From the NCBI RefSeq assembly GCF_014489635.1, contig NZ_CP060828.1:2418001-2482000 (forward strand): a stretch of 64,000 nucleotides of DNA. Direction: 5' to 3'. Shown here piece by piece: positions 24,864 through 33,441 of the stretch. Under the pieces are notes generated by a model. It was not told where the DNA came from, searched no databases, and worked only from the letters and a program-made list of their open reading frames with translations. Each line of letters opens with the position of its first letter. Within the stretch, counting starts at the first letter, position 1. A program made the position numbers and the translations under genes. This DNA is from Streptomyces roseirectus. GTDB taxonomy: Bacteria; Actinomycetota; Actinomycetes; Streptomycetales; Streptomycetaceae.

Positions 24864-25688
24864 ATGACCGAGGCACAAGGTTTTGAACCGCACGGCGAGA
24901 CGCACGACCGGTACGCGCCCGGTACGCCCTGCTGGGTCAGCCTGATGGTGCACGGACTGACGGCGACCCAGGAGTTCTACGGCGAGCTGTTCGGCTGGGA
25001 GTTCCTTCCCGGGCCGCGTCAACTGGGCGCCTACGCGCGCGCCTTGCTCGACGGCCACGACGTCGCGGGCATCGGGCAGCTCCCGGCGGACCGTCATCTC
25101 CCGGTCGCCTGGACGCCCTACCTCGCCTCCGACGACGTCGACCGGGACGCCGAGCGCGTGCGCCTGTGCGGCGGCACCGTCGGGGTCGGCCCCCTCGACG
25201 CGGGCGACGCCGGCCGCCTCGCCATCTGCTCCGACCCCGCCGGTGCCGTCTTCGGCCTCTGGCAGGCGTCCGCGCACCTCGGCACCACCGTCGCGGGCGC
25301 GCACGGAACGCCCGCCTGGAACGAACTCCTCACGTTCGACACGGAGACCGTGACCAAGTTCTACGAAACGCTCTTCGGCTACGACACCACCCCTGCCGCC
25401 GACGCACCCTCCGCCCCCGACGCGGACGCCGACATCGACGCCGTCACCCTCCGCCTCGACACCCACCCCGTCGCCGCCCTCCGCGGCCTCGGCCCCGCCC
25501 TCCCACGCCACCGCGGTCCCCACTGGCTGACCTACTTCCAGGTCACCGACACGGACACGGCCCTGGCCCGTGTGACGTCCCTGGGCGGCCACACCCTCAC
25601 CGACCCCGCCGACACCCCCCTGGGCCGCGTAGCAACAGCCTCCGACCCCGAGGGCGCCCCCTTCGCCCTCCTCCAACGCGCCTCCTGA
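24864..25688 (+). CDS. VOC family protein (two glyoxalase-like domains)
   Basis: 274 residues. There are two similar halves, each with a vicinal-oxygen-chelate fold: GTPCWVSLMVHGLTATQEFYGELFGW in the first and GTPAWNELLTFDTETVTKFYETLFGY in the second. Each ends with a DPAGAVFGLWQ / DPEGAPFALLQ strand. Such proteins often bind a metal or a small ligand, in some cases an antibiotic. No strict His/Glu metal set is obvious, so an enzymatic role is uncertain. ATG at 24864 follows GGAGAGAG. Third positions become almost purely C in the second half. Confidence 0.87.
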   Translation: MTEAQGFEPHGETHDRYAPGTPCWVSLMVHGLTATQEFYGELFGWEFLPGPRQLGAYARALLDGHDVAGIGQLPADRHLPVAWTPYLASDDVDRDAERVRLCGGTVGVGPLDAGDAGRLAICSDPAGAVFGLWQASAHLGTTVAGAHGTPAWNELLTFDTETVTKFYETLFGYDTTPAADAPSAPDADADIDAVTLRLDTHPVAALRGLGPALPRHRGPHWLTYFQVTDTDTALARVTSLGGHTLTDPADTPLGRVATASDPEGAPFALLQRAS

Positions 25689-25762
25689 CAACTCGGCTCG
25701 CCGACCTCGCGGTCCGGGCGGACGATGGTGACATCTGCCGCTCCGCTACACCGGGAGGAGCG

Positions 25763-26380
25763 ATGCGACGTCGTACCGCGCCCTTGCTGATCTGTCTGCC
25801 GGCGGTGTTCACGCTGGCTCTGGCGCCTGTGTCGTCCGACGGGAGGGTCGGGGACACGCTGAGCCTCACGGGTAACTCGGACGGGGAGAAGCTTGACGTG
25901 ACGGTGGTCAAAGTGGTGGACCCCGCGCGCGCGAAGGGCTCCTTCTCCTCGCCGGACCCCGGCAACCACCTCGTTGCCGTCCAGTTCCGTCTGAAGAACA
26001 CCGGCACCGCCGTCTACAACGACTCGCCCTCGAACGGCGTGAACGTGATCGACCAGGACGGCCAGCGTTTCGACACGGCCTTCTTCTCCGGCACCACGGC
26101 CGGCGCCGAGTTCCCCGGAAGCATCACCGTCCTGCCCGGAAGGAGCGCCCTCGGCTACCTCACCTTCGAAGTGCCGGACACCTCGCGTGTGGTGACCGTC
26201 CAGTTCTCGATGAACAGCGGCTACTCCGACGACATCGGCGAGTGGACGACGTCCGCTACACCGCCTGAACCGGCAGCACATCAGGCGACAGCGCCGCGGC
26301 CTTGGCCGACGCCGCTGTCATCCTCCGCCGATGATGCCGCCGGCACAGCACCTCGTACCCGATCGTGTCCGCCTGGTTGA
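25763..26380 (+). CDS. secreted DUF4352 protein, C-terminus reading over tdk
   Basis: 205 residues. The N-terminus is a signal peptide (RRR, then LLICLPAVFTLALAPVSS). The DUF4352 immunoglobulin-like core (about 30-155) has VGDTLSLTG, VTVVKVVDP, NHLVAVQFRLKNTGTAVYND, GRSALGYLTFEVP and VTVQFSMNSG. No lipobox Cys is present. GGGAGGAG precedes the ATG. Similarity to the family stops at about residue 165 (GEWT). The remaining 40 residues are proline-rich and come from DNA antisense to the tdk 3' end, an overlap of 125 bp. A stop occurs in another frame at about 26268, so a small deletion or sequencing error may have extended the frame. Confidence 0.7.
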   Translation: MRRRTAPLLICLPAVFTLALAPVSSDGRVGDTLSLTGNSDGEKLDVTVVKVVDPARAKGSFSSPDPGNHLVAVQFRLKNTGTAVYNDSPSNGVNVIDQDGQRFDTAFFSGTTAGAEFPGSITVLPGRSALGYLTFEVPDTSRVVTVQFSMNSGYSDDIGEWTTSATPPEPAAHQATAPRPWPTPLSSSADDAAGTAPRTRSCPPG

Positions 26381-26903
26381 CGTCGCCGACGACGACCTGG
26401 GCGCCTTCGACGACCATGACGCCGCCGACGGTGCGGGCGTTGTGGGTGGCGCGGGCGCCGCACCAGCACAGGGCCTCGACCTGAAGGACCTCGACGCGGT
26501 CGGCGAGTTCGACGAGGCGCTGGGAGCCGGGGAAGAGCTTGGAGCGGAAGTCGGTGGTGATGCCGAACGCGTAGACGTCGAGCCCGAGATCGTCGACCAC
26601 GCGCGCGAGCTGGTCGATCTGCTCCTCCGCGAGGAACTGCGCCTCGTCGGCGATGACGTAGTCCGCGCGCCCGCCGTGGGAGAGGTGGTCGACGAGGTAG
26701 GCGTACAGATCCTGCCCGTCCTCGATCTCCACGGCGTCGGTGACGAGACCGAGGCGGGAGGAGAGCTTGCCCCGGCCCGCGCGGTCGTCACGGCTGAAGA
26801 TCATCCCTTTGAGCCCGCGAGCCGATCGGTTGTGCTCTATCTGGAGCGCCAGGGTCGACTTCCCGCAGTCCATGGTTCCGGAGAAGAACACCAACTCGGA
26901 CAT
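26256..26903 (-). CDS. tdk: thymidine kinase
   Basis: 215 residues. It phosphorylates thymidine to dTMP. The P-loop lies in FFSGTMDCGKSTLALQ, Walker B and the catalytic Glu in VIADEAQFL, and the substrate lasso is near GGVMVVEGAQVVVGD. Zinc ligands appear as CWCG in the middle and CRRHH near the C-terminus. Length and motif order are those of type II TK. The ATG at 26903 is the first in frame. The 3' end overlaps the convergent DUF4352 frame. Confidence 0.93.
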   Translation of the reverse strand: MSELVFFSGTMDCGKSTLALQIEHNRSARGLKGMIFSRDDRAGRGKLSSRLGLVTDAVEIEDGQDLYAYLVDHLSHGGRADYVIADEAQFLAEEQIDQLARVVDDLGLDVYAFGITTDFRSKLFPGSQRLVELADRVEVLQVEALCWCGARATHNARTVGGVMVVEGAQVVVGDVNQADTIGYEVLCRRHHRRRMTAASAKAAALSPDVLPVQAV

Positions 26904-26964
26904 GGCGAGGTGAGCACCTTTCGGCGAGACGGCCCCACAGGGGCAGAGAAACGGTCGGAATCGG

Positions 26965-28143
26965 TCAGGAGCGTACTTCGAGCAGAGGCACGAACTGCTC
27001 AGCCGGGGTCATCGAGCCGTGGTTGCCGACCATCGCGGACTCCTTGGGTTCCCGCTCGGAGGCGATGATCAGGACGTCGTCCCGCGCGGCGGCGATCACG
27101 TCGCCGAGCCGGTCGTACACCCGCTCGTCGACGTGCGGACCGAACCACCCGGCGGCGATGGCCTCGTCCCGGGAGGCGACCCAGAACTGTTCGCCCAGGA
27201 CCTCGCGCCAGCAGGCCAGGACGTCACCGGCGGCACCCGGCACGGCGTACACGTGCCGCGCGCGCCCCTCGCCCCCGAGGAGGGCGACCCCGGCGCGCAG
27301 CTCCCAGTCCTCGTCGAAGTCGATGCGGTGCTGTTCGTCGAAGGGGATGTCGACCATGCCGTGGTCGGCGGTGACGTACAGCGCGCTGCGCGGCGGAAGC
27401 TGCTGCGCGAGCCGCTGGACGAGCCGGTCGACGTACATGAGCTGGCCGCGCCAGGTGTCGGAGGCGATGCCGTAGCGGTGCCCGGCGCCGTCGAGTTCGG
27501 CGTAGTACGTGTAGACGAGGGCCCGGTCCCCGGCGGCGAGCTGCGCCGCGGCGAGGTCCATGCGCTCCTCGCCGGTGAGCCGCCCGTGAAACGTTCCGCC
27601 GCTGAGCGCGATCTTGGTCAGCGGGGTGTTCTGGAAGGCGGGCGAGGAGACCTGCGCGGTGTGGACGCCGGCGGCGTCGGCGAGCTGGAAGACCGTCGGG
27701 TAGGGCTGCCAGACCTGCGGGGAGGTCCAGGGCTGCCAGCGGAGCTGGTTCATCAGCGCGCCGGTCGCGGGGTCGCGCACGGTGTAGCCGGGCAGTCCGT
27801 GGGCGCCCGGCGGGAGGCCGGTGCCGACGGAGGCCAAGGACGTCGCCGTGGTGGCCGGGAAGCCTGCCGTGAGATGGCCCGTGGAGGCCGTCAGGAGGCC
27901 GTACAGGTACGGAGCCTCGTCCGGGTGGGCCCTGACCTGTTCCAGGCCGAGACCGTCGACGAGGAAGACGCACACGCGGTCGGCGGGGACAAGGCCGTCG
28001 ATCGTGGCGGTGAGTCCGGGTACGCCGAGCCCGGCGGCCACGGTGGGGAGCAGGTCGGCGAGGGAGCCGGTGCCGTAGCGCGGGACGGGCGCGGAGTCGA
28101 CGCGGAGGGGTTCGGGGTGGTCCCAGGGGGCGAGCTGGGACAT
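26965..28143 (-). CDS. alkaline-phosphatase-superfamily phosphodiesterase/nucleotide pyrophosphatase
   Basis: 392 residues. Metal site and nucleophile elements are present: CVFLVDGLGLEQ (first Asp), AGFPATTATSLASVGTGLPPG (Thr nucleophile in the TTAT context), ELDGAGHRYG (Asp/His) and TADHGMVDI (DHG). These make it a type I phosphodiesterase/nucleotide pyrophosphatase relative. The natural substrate is not known. Start at ATG 28143 overlaps the upstream DUF5998 stop as ATGA, so the two are translated together. It ends 61 bp upstream of tdk. Confidence 0.88.
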   Translation of the reverse strand: MSQLAPWDHPEPLRVDSAPVPRYGTGSLADLLPTVAAGLGVPGLTATIDGLVPADRVCVFLVDGLGLEQVRAHPDEAPYLYGLLTASTGHLTAGFPATTATSLASVGTGLPPGAHGLPGYTVRDPATGALMNQLRWQPWTSPQVWQPYPTVFQLADAAGVHTAQVSSPAFQNTPLTKIALSGGTFHGRLTGEERMDLAAAQLAAGDRALVYTYYAELDGAGHRYGIASDTWRGQLMYVDRLVQRLAQQLPPRSALYVTADHGMVDIPFDEQHRIDFDEDWELRAGVALLGGEGRARHVYAVPGAAGDVLACWREVLGEQFWVASRDEAIAAGWFGPHVDERVYDRLGDVIAAARDDVLIIASEREPKESAMVGNHGSMTPAEQFVPLLEVRS

Positions 28144-28724
28144 CAGAGGGCCGCGGTCGCCTCGGAGAGCGACTGCGCGAAGGCGAGCGCCTGACGCACC
28201 GTCTCCGGGCCGTCGCCCGCCTCGCTGACGCGCAGACTCAGGTCGTCCGCCGTCGAGTTGCCCGTGTAGCCGTGGTCGGCGTCGCAGTTGGGGTCGCCGC
28301 AGGCGGCGGGCTCCAGGTCGATGCGGGAGACGGCTCCCCAGCCGATCGTGAGCATCACCTCGCGCGGGAGCGTGCCGGGCGCGTACGACTCCGGGTTGGC
28401 GACGACGCGGCTGACGACGACGGAGGAGATCCGGCCGAGCTTCACGGACTCCGTGGAGGTGGTCGCGTACGGCGTCGGCGACGTCGTGTCGGCGGCCTGT
28501 TCGTCGGTGTGGCTGACGATGAAGCGGTTGCCGGTGAGCACGAGGACGGTCACGTGCCTGCGGACCTCGTTCTGGTCGAACGTGGTCTCCTGATGGACCA
28601 GGTACGACCGGATCGGCTCGCCGCCCACGGCGGCCTCCACCGCCTCGGCCACGAGGGCCGGGTAGTAGCCGCTGCGCTCGATCGCCGCGCGAAGCCCCTG
28701 GGTCGTCGTACTGGTCTTGGCCAT
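28143..28724 (-). CDS. DUF5998 family protein
   Basis: 193 residues beginning MAKTSTTTQGLRAAIERSG. A mixed alpha/beta domain includes YLVHQETTFDQNEVRRHVTVLVLTGNR and FIVSHTDEQ, a paired CGDPNCDADHG near residue 150 that looks like a small metal site, and a helical C-terminus. Actinobacterial-specific; I cannot assign a function. The start at 28724 matches the family; the frame is open for 15 more codons. It precedes and overlaps the phosphodiesterase gene. Confidence 0.82.
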   Translation of the reverse strand: MAKTSTTTQGLRAAIERSGYYPALVAEAVEAAVGGEPIRSYLVHQETTFDQNEVRRHVTVLVLTGNRFIVSHTDEQAADTTSPTPYATTSTESVKLGRISSVVVSRVVANPESYAPGTLPREVMLTIGWGAVSRIDLEPAACGDPNCDADHGYTGNSTADDLSLRVSEAGDGPETVRQALAFAQSLSEATAAL

Positions 28725-28785
28725 GCCCTCCATCCTACGGGGGCCCACTGACTGCGAGGGACCCCGCACAGGGCGGCACGGGCTC

Positions 28786-31700
28786 TCAGTATGCGGGCAG
28801 GGTGCGCGGGCCGAGGTCGTCGCGGGCGGGCGGCGGGGCGAGGCGCACGGAGGCGCCGAGGACGCTCACGCCGTGCGGGGCGACGACGACGGGCTCCAGG
28901 GTGACGGCGACGACCTCGGGGTGGTCGTCGACCAGGCGGGAGACACGCAGGAGGAGTTCTTCCAGGGCCGGGGTGTCGACGGGGGTGGAGCCGCGCCAGC
29001 CGAACAGCAGGGGCGCCGTGCGGATCGAGCGCACCAGGGACGTCGCGTCCCGGTCGGTGACCGGCACCAGGCGGTGTGCCATGTCGCCGAGCAACTGCGA
29101 GGCGGCGCCCGCGAGTCCGAAGGACAGCACCGCTCCGGCGGCCGGGTCGATCACCGCGCGCACGACGGTGTCGACCCCGCGCGGGGCCATCGCCTGGACG
29201 ACGGGCCGCAGTTCCTGGGGCGCCCCGAACAGCTCGGTCAGCTCACCGTACGAGCGCCGCAGCTGCTCCTCGTCCGTGAGGTCGAGGCGGACGCCGCCGA
29301 GGTCGGCGCGGTGGCGCAGGTGCGGGGCGGTCGCCTTCAGGGCGACGGGGTAGCCCAGGGCGCGCGCGGCCGCAACGGCGTCCTCGGGGGTGGGCGCGGG
29401 GAGGGCCCGGCGGACGTCGACGCCGTAGCGGCCCAGGAGTTCGCAGGTCTCCTCGGCGCCGAGGGTGAGGCCCTGCCCGCGCGCGAGGAGGCCGCCGATC
29501 AGCCGTGCGGCGCCCTTCTCGTCGATGTCGTCGTACTCGGGCACTTTGCCGGGGTCGGCCGCCTCCCGGCGCCACTGCGCGTACTTGACGGCCTCCGCGA
29601 GGGCCCGCACGGCGCGTTCGGCGGCCGGGTAGGCGGGGATGAGGCGGGGGCCCTGCGGGGGCGTGAGGGGGGCTTGTGGGGCTTTGCCGGGGGACGGAGC
29701 GGGCTGCGGGGCCGAGGCGGCCGCCGGGGGCTTCGCGGGGGTGTGCGGCGGCACCTGGGGCGCAAGGGCCTCGGAGGCCGGGGCTTGGGCGGGTGCCGGG
29801 CGGGCCCCCGAGATCGACTGCGGTTGCGGCTCGTCCCTGGGGCTCGTGCCCGATGTGCCGCTCGGCTGCGCCTCTCCAGCCGTTCCGGATCGCGACGACG
29901 GCGACAGACGCGCGCGTACCGCGTCCATCGCGCTCGCGCTGAAGCCCGCGCCCGCGACCACCGTGTGCCCCACCACCCCGGCACCCTCCGGCCCCGCGCC
30001 AGTCCCCGCCCCCTGCGGTGCCGTGCTCATGGCCGCCGACAACGCCGCCGCCAGTCCCCCGAGTTCCACATGGACGACGAGGACCGGCTTGGCGGGCACC
30101 TCGGCGGCGGCTGACCGCAGGGCCTCGGCGAGTTCGGCGTCGTCCGCGGACGCCTCGCCGATGGCCGGTATGGCGGTGACGACGACGGCGTCGCAGGTCT
30201 CGTCGGCGAGCGCGCGCGTGAGGGCGTCGCGGAAGTCCTGCGCGGAGGCGCCGGTCGTGAGGTCGAGGGGCCGCAGCGGGCGCAGGCCCTCGGAGAGGCA
30301 GGCGTCGTAGGTGAGCAGCCCCAGGGACTCGGAGTTGCCGAGGATCGCCACACGCGGGCCCGCGGGGAGGGGCTGGCGGGCGAGCAGGAGGCCCGTGTCG
30401 ACGAGTTCGGTGATGGTGGCGACGCGGATCACGCCGGCCTGGCGCAGGAGCGCGGAGACGGTGGCGTGGGGCAGCCGCGTCGCGCGGACCGCGTGCCCCT
30501 GGGGTGCCGATCCGGCGCCCTGGACGACGACGAGGGGCTTGGCCGCGGCCGTGCGCCGGGCGAGGCGGGTGAACTTGCGGGGGTTTCCTATGGACTCCAG
30601 GTACATGAGGACGACGTCGGTGTCCGGGTCGTCGTACCAGTACTGGAGGACGTCGTTGCCGGAGACGTCCGCGCGGTTGCCGGAGGAGACGAACGTCGAC
30701 ACCCCGGTGACGCCGGTGACGCCGCCGCCCCGGCGGTGCAGCCGGGAGAGCAGGGCGACGCCGATCGCGCCGGACTGGGCGAACAGCCCGATGCGGCCGG
30801 GGCGGGGCACCTCGGGCGCGAGGGAGGCGTTGAGCCGTACGCCGGGCGCGGTGTTGATGATCCCGAAGGCGTTGGGGCCGATGATGCGCATCCCGTACGC
30901 GCGTGCGAGGCGGACGAGTTCGCGCTGGCGCTCGCGCCCGTCGGGGCCGCTCTCGGCGTACCCGGCGGAGACGACGACCAGCCCCTGGACGCCGTGTTCC
31001 CCGCACTCGGCGACGACCCCGGGCACGGCGTCGGCGGGGACGGCGACGACCGCGAGGTCGACGGGGCCCGCGATGTCGCGCACGAAGCGGTGGGCCGGGA
31101 CGCCGTCGAGCTCCTTGACGCCGTCCGGGAGCGCCTTGTTGACGGCGTGCAGGGTGCCCGTGAAGCCTGCCGCGCGGAGGTTGGCGAGGACCGCGCGGCC
31201 GACGCCTCCGGGGGCGCGTCCGGCGCCGACGACGGCGACGGATCCGGGGGCGAGCAGCCGGCGTACGGAGTGGGCCTCGGCGCGCTGTTCGCGGGCGCGC
31301 TGGACGGCGAGGGAGCGTTCGGTGGGTTCGAGGCCGAACTCCAGGCGGACGACGCCGTCCTCGAAGCTGCGTTTCTGGGTGTAGCCGGCGTCGGTGAAGA
31401 CCTTGATCATCCGGGAGTTGGCAGGCAGGACCTCGGCGGCGAAGCGGCGGATCCCCCGCTCGCGCGCGACGGCGGCGATGTGTTCCAGGAGGGCGGAGGC
31501 GACGCCGCGGCCCTGGTGGGCGTCCTGGACGAGGAAGGCGACCTCCGCCTCGTCGGCGGGGCCGGTGGCGGGCAGGCCGTCGGGGCCGATGCGGTCATAG
31601 CGTACGGTGGCGATGAACTCGCCTCCGACGGTGGCGGCGAGTCCCACCCGGTCCACGAAGTCGTGGTGCGTGAAGCGGTGGACGTCCTTCGCGGACAGGC

Positions 31701-31881
31701 GCGGGTAGGGCGCGAAGAAGCGGTAGTACTTCGACTCGTCCGACACCTGCTCGTAGAAGCTGACCAGGCGCTCGGCGTCGTCGGCGGTGATGGGCCGCAC
31801 GCGCGCGGTACCGCCGTCGCGCAGCACCACGTCGGCTTCCCAGTGGGCGGGGTACTCGTGCCGCTCCTGCGCGCTCTGCAT
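28786..31881 (-). CDS. GNAT acetyltransferase / ADP-forming acyl-CoA synthetase-like fusion (Pat-type protein acyltransferase)
   Basis: 1031 residues. A GNAT domain is at the N-terminus (about 15-190), with AEVAFLVQDAHQGRGVASALL supplying the acetyl-CoA pyrophosphate loop QGRGVA. A succinyl-CoA-ligase-like CoA-binding region (about 205-640, APGSVAVVGAGRAPGGVGRAVL) and a C-terminal ATP-grasp region (about 760-1030, GYPVALKATAPHLRHRADLGGV) follow. Between them, about 660-745, is a Pro/Ala/Ser-rich linker encoded at 29647-29904. This order (GNAT first) is that of S. lividans PatA, a lysine acetyltransferase acting on acyl-CoA synthetases, and is opposite to enterobacterial Pat. The ATG at 31881 was chosen at the family N-terminus. 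Acetyltransferase activity is inferred. Confidence 0.87.
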   Translation of the reverse strand: MQSAQERHEYPAHWEADVVLRDGGTARVRPITADDAERLVSFYEQVSDESKYYRFFAPYPRLSAKDVHRFTHHDFVDRVGLAATVGGEFIATVRYDRIGPDGLPATGPADEAEVAFLVQDAHQGRGVASALLEHIAAVARERGIRRFAAEVLPANSRMIKVFTDAGYTQKRSFEDGVVRLEFGLEPTERSLAVQRAREQRAEAHSVRRLLAPGSVAVVGAGRAPGGVGRAVLANLRAAGFTGTLHAVNKALPDGVKELDGVPAHRFVRDIAGPVDLAVVAVPADAVPGVVAECGEHGVQGLVVVSAGYAESGPDGRERQRELVRLARAYGMRIIGPNAFGIINTAPGVRLNASLAPEVPRPGRIGLFAQSGAIGVALLSRLHRRGGGVTGVTGVSTFVSSGNRADVSGNDVLQYWYDDPDTDVVLMYLESIGNPRKFTRLARRTAAAKPLVVVQGAGSAPQGHAVRATRLPHATVSALLRQAGVIRVATITELVDTGLLLARQPLPAGPRVAILGNSESLGLLTYDACLSEGLRPLRPLDLTTGASAQDFRDALTRALADETCDAVVVTAIPAIGEASADDAELAEALRSAAAEVPAKPVLVVHVELGGLAAALSAAMSTAPQGAGTGAGPEGAGVVGHTVVAGAGFSASAMDAVRARLSPSSRSGTAGEAQPSGTSGTSPRDEPQPQSISGARPAPAQAPASEALAPQVPPHTPAKPPAAASAPQPAPSPGKAPQAPLTPPQGPRLIPAYPAAERAVRALAEAVKYAQWRREAADPGKVPEYDDIDEKGAARLIGGLLARGQGLTLGAEETCELLGRYGVDVRRALPAPTPEDAVAAARALGYPVALKATAPHLRHRADLGGVRLDLTDEEQLRRSYGELTELFGAPQELRPVVQAMAPRGVDTVVRAVIDPAAGAVLSFGLAGAASQLLGDMAHRLVPVTDRDATSLVRSIRTAPLLFGWRGSTPVDTPALEELLLRVSRLVDDHPEVVAVTLEPVVVAPHGVSVLGASVRLAPPPARDDLGPRTLPAY

Positions 31882-32028
31882 GGGGCCCAGGGTACGGCTC
31901 GCGTCCGACAACGGCGCGAGGCAGTCTGGGGGACGGAAGACGGCACGAGCCGGACCGAGGCCGCGGTCCGGACAAGCCGCCTCGGAGGGGCCGTCGCGCC
32001 TGCTCCGGGGACGCTTCACGTGTGGAAA

Positions 32029-32044
32029 AATGGTCTAGACAACC
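32029..32044 (+). promoter_or_regulatory. DasR-type operator (dre) upstream of ptsH
   Basis: AATGGTCTAGACAACC matches the remembered dre consensus ACTGGTCTAGACCACT at 12 of 16 positions, including the whole TGGTCTAGAC core. It lies 25 nt before the HPr start codon. DasR is the GntR repressor released by glucosamine-6-phosphate that controls PTS and chitin genes in Streptomyces. Confidence 0.85.
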
Positions 32045-32068
32045 CTGAACACCGAAGGGCAGCATCAC

Positions 32069-32350
32069 ATGGCTGAGCGCCGCGTCACCATCGGCTGGGC
32101 GGAGGGCCTTCACGCCCGCCCCGCCTCCCTCTTCGTCCGAGCCGCCACGGCCACAGGCGTCCCGGTCACAATCGCCAAGGCGGGCGGCAGCCCCGTCAAC
32201 GCGGCGTCCATGCTGGCCGTCCTCGGCCTCGGCGCCCAGGGCGGCGAGGAGGTCGTGCTGACCGCCGACGCCGAGGGCGCCGACGCGGCCCTCGACCGGC
32301 TGGCCAAGCTGGTCTCCGAAGGTCTCGACGAGCTTCCCGAGACCGTCTGA
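32069..32350 (+). CDS. ptsH: HPr, phosphocarrier protein of the PTS
   Basis: 93 residues. HPr takes phosphate from enzyme I and passes it to sugar-specific IIA domains. The active-site His lies in GWAEGLHARPASLFVRAA, and the regulatory Ser region appears as NAASMLAVLGLGA. The helix and C-terminal acidic tail are normal. ATG at 32069 follows GAAGGGC. A terminator follows 22 nt after the stop, so it is a single-gene unit under the upstream dre. Confidence 0.95.
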   Translation: MAERRVTIGWAEGLHARPASLFVRAATATGVPVTIAKAGGSPVNAASMLAVLGLGAQGGEEVVLTADAEGADAALDRLAKLVSEGLDELPETV

Positions 32351-32371
32351 ACCGGCGCTCCACGCGCGCGT

Positions 32372-32403
32372 GAGCCGCGCCGCCCCACCGGGCGGCGCGG
32401 CTC
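32372..32403 (+). terminator. intrinsic terminator after ptsH
   Basis: A perfect 14-bp stem, GAGCCGCGCCGCCC with its complement, and CACC loop, followed shortly by a GTTTT tract. Confidence 0.85.
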
Positions 32404-32564
32404 CGCCGTTTTCCGGGAACCCGGGAATGAATTGCCCCGCGCAGGATTAGGGCCGCGTGAACACATGCGGAGGGCGTACGCCGGGGAATTCACGGCGCAC
32501 CCGGGAAAAGGGCAGCGGAAATACACCTCCGCCGAATATCTCTTCTTTGTATACGGCGCCCGTG

Positions 32565-33248
32565 TTAATGCCGCAGGCCGGACATGTTTACGGCGTGTTG
32601 CGAAGTCCTCACACGGTCGGCGCCGGCGAAGCGCAGCCGGTGCGCGGCCGTGGAGCGCTCGGTGTGCAGCGCGGTGACCGCCCGCGCGCGCTCGGCGTCC
32701 CCGCGCGCGACGGCGTCCACGATCGCTCCGTGCTCGGTCCAGGAGTCGACAGGGCTGGCCGGCGGCTCCACGGCGTACATCCAGGCGATCTTGTGGCGCA
32801 GCTGGGTCAACGTCGAGGTCAGGGCATGGCTTCCGCACGCCTGGGCCAGCGTCTCGTGGAACCAGCCGCCCAGGGAACGTAGATCCTCGCTGTTGCCCCT
32901 CCTGGCGCGCTCCTGGCCCAGCCTGACGAGTCCGCGCAGCACCTTCAGGTGGGCCTCCGTGCGCCGCTGCGCGGCACGGGCGGCGCCCAGCGGCTCCAGC
33001 AGCAGGCGCATCTCCAGCAGGTCGGCGGCCTCCTGCTCGGTCGGCTCGGCCACGCACGCGCCCGCGTGGCGCCGTGTCACGACGAACCCCTCGGCCTCCA
33101 GCGTGCGCAGCGCCTCACGGACCGGGACGCGGCTGACGCCATACCGGCGCGCGAGAAGTTCCTCGGTGAGGCGGCTGCCACGCTCGTAGACACCCGCGAC
33201 GATGTCGTCCCGGATGGCCGTGCACACCGAGTGCGCCGGAATACGCAT
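32565..33248 (-). CDS. GntR-family (FadR subfamily) transcriptional regulator
   Basis: 227 residues. An N-terminal winged helix (about 5-70) contains LTEELLARRYGVSRVPVREALRTLEAEGFV, the standard GntR recognition pattern. An FCD effector domain follows (about 78-205) with LEMRLLLEPLGAARAA and FHETLAQACG. FCD members sense organic acids or sugar acids through a metal-His site. The ATG at 33248 is followed by RIPAHSVCTAIRDDI. Sits next to ptsH but on the opposite strand; whether it regulates ptsH is unknown. Confidence 0.85.
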   Translation of the reverse strand: MRIPAHSVCTAIRDDIVAGVYERGSRLTEELLARRYGVSRVPVREALRTLEAEGFVVTRRHAGACVAEPTEQEAADLLEMRLLLEPLGAARAAQRRTEAHLKVLRGLVRLGQERARRGNSEDLRSLGGWFHETLAQACGSHALTSTLTQLRHKIAWMYAVEPPASPVDSWTEHGAIVDAVARGDAERARAVTALHTERSTAAHRLRFAGADRVRTSQHAVNMSGLRH

Positions 33249-33397
33249 GACCGACCTCCGCCTTAATCCCCGTGAAACGCCGCCGAACGCGCCGATCGAC
33301 GTGTGTTCCGTGACTCTATTGCAATGAGCGGGAATTTCCGATGGCGAGCCGGAATCCAGGGATATTTTTTGGACAGGAGAGCGTGCGAAACGCCGAA

Positions 33398-33422
33398 AGC
33401 CCCGGCTGGAGGAGCCGGGGCT
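33398..33422 (-). terminator. terminator after M23 peptidase
   Basis: AGCCCCGGCT pairs with its complement around GGAGG. On the minus strand it is followed by TTTC and GTTT. It lies 20 bp beyond the peptidase stop codon. Confidence 0.8.
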
Positions 33423-33441
33423 GGACGATCTCGCGCAGAGG

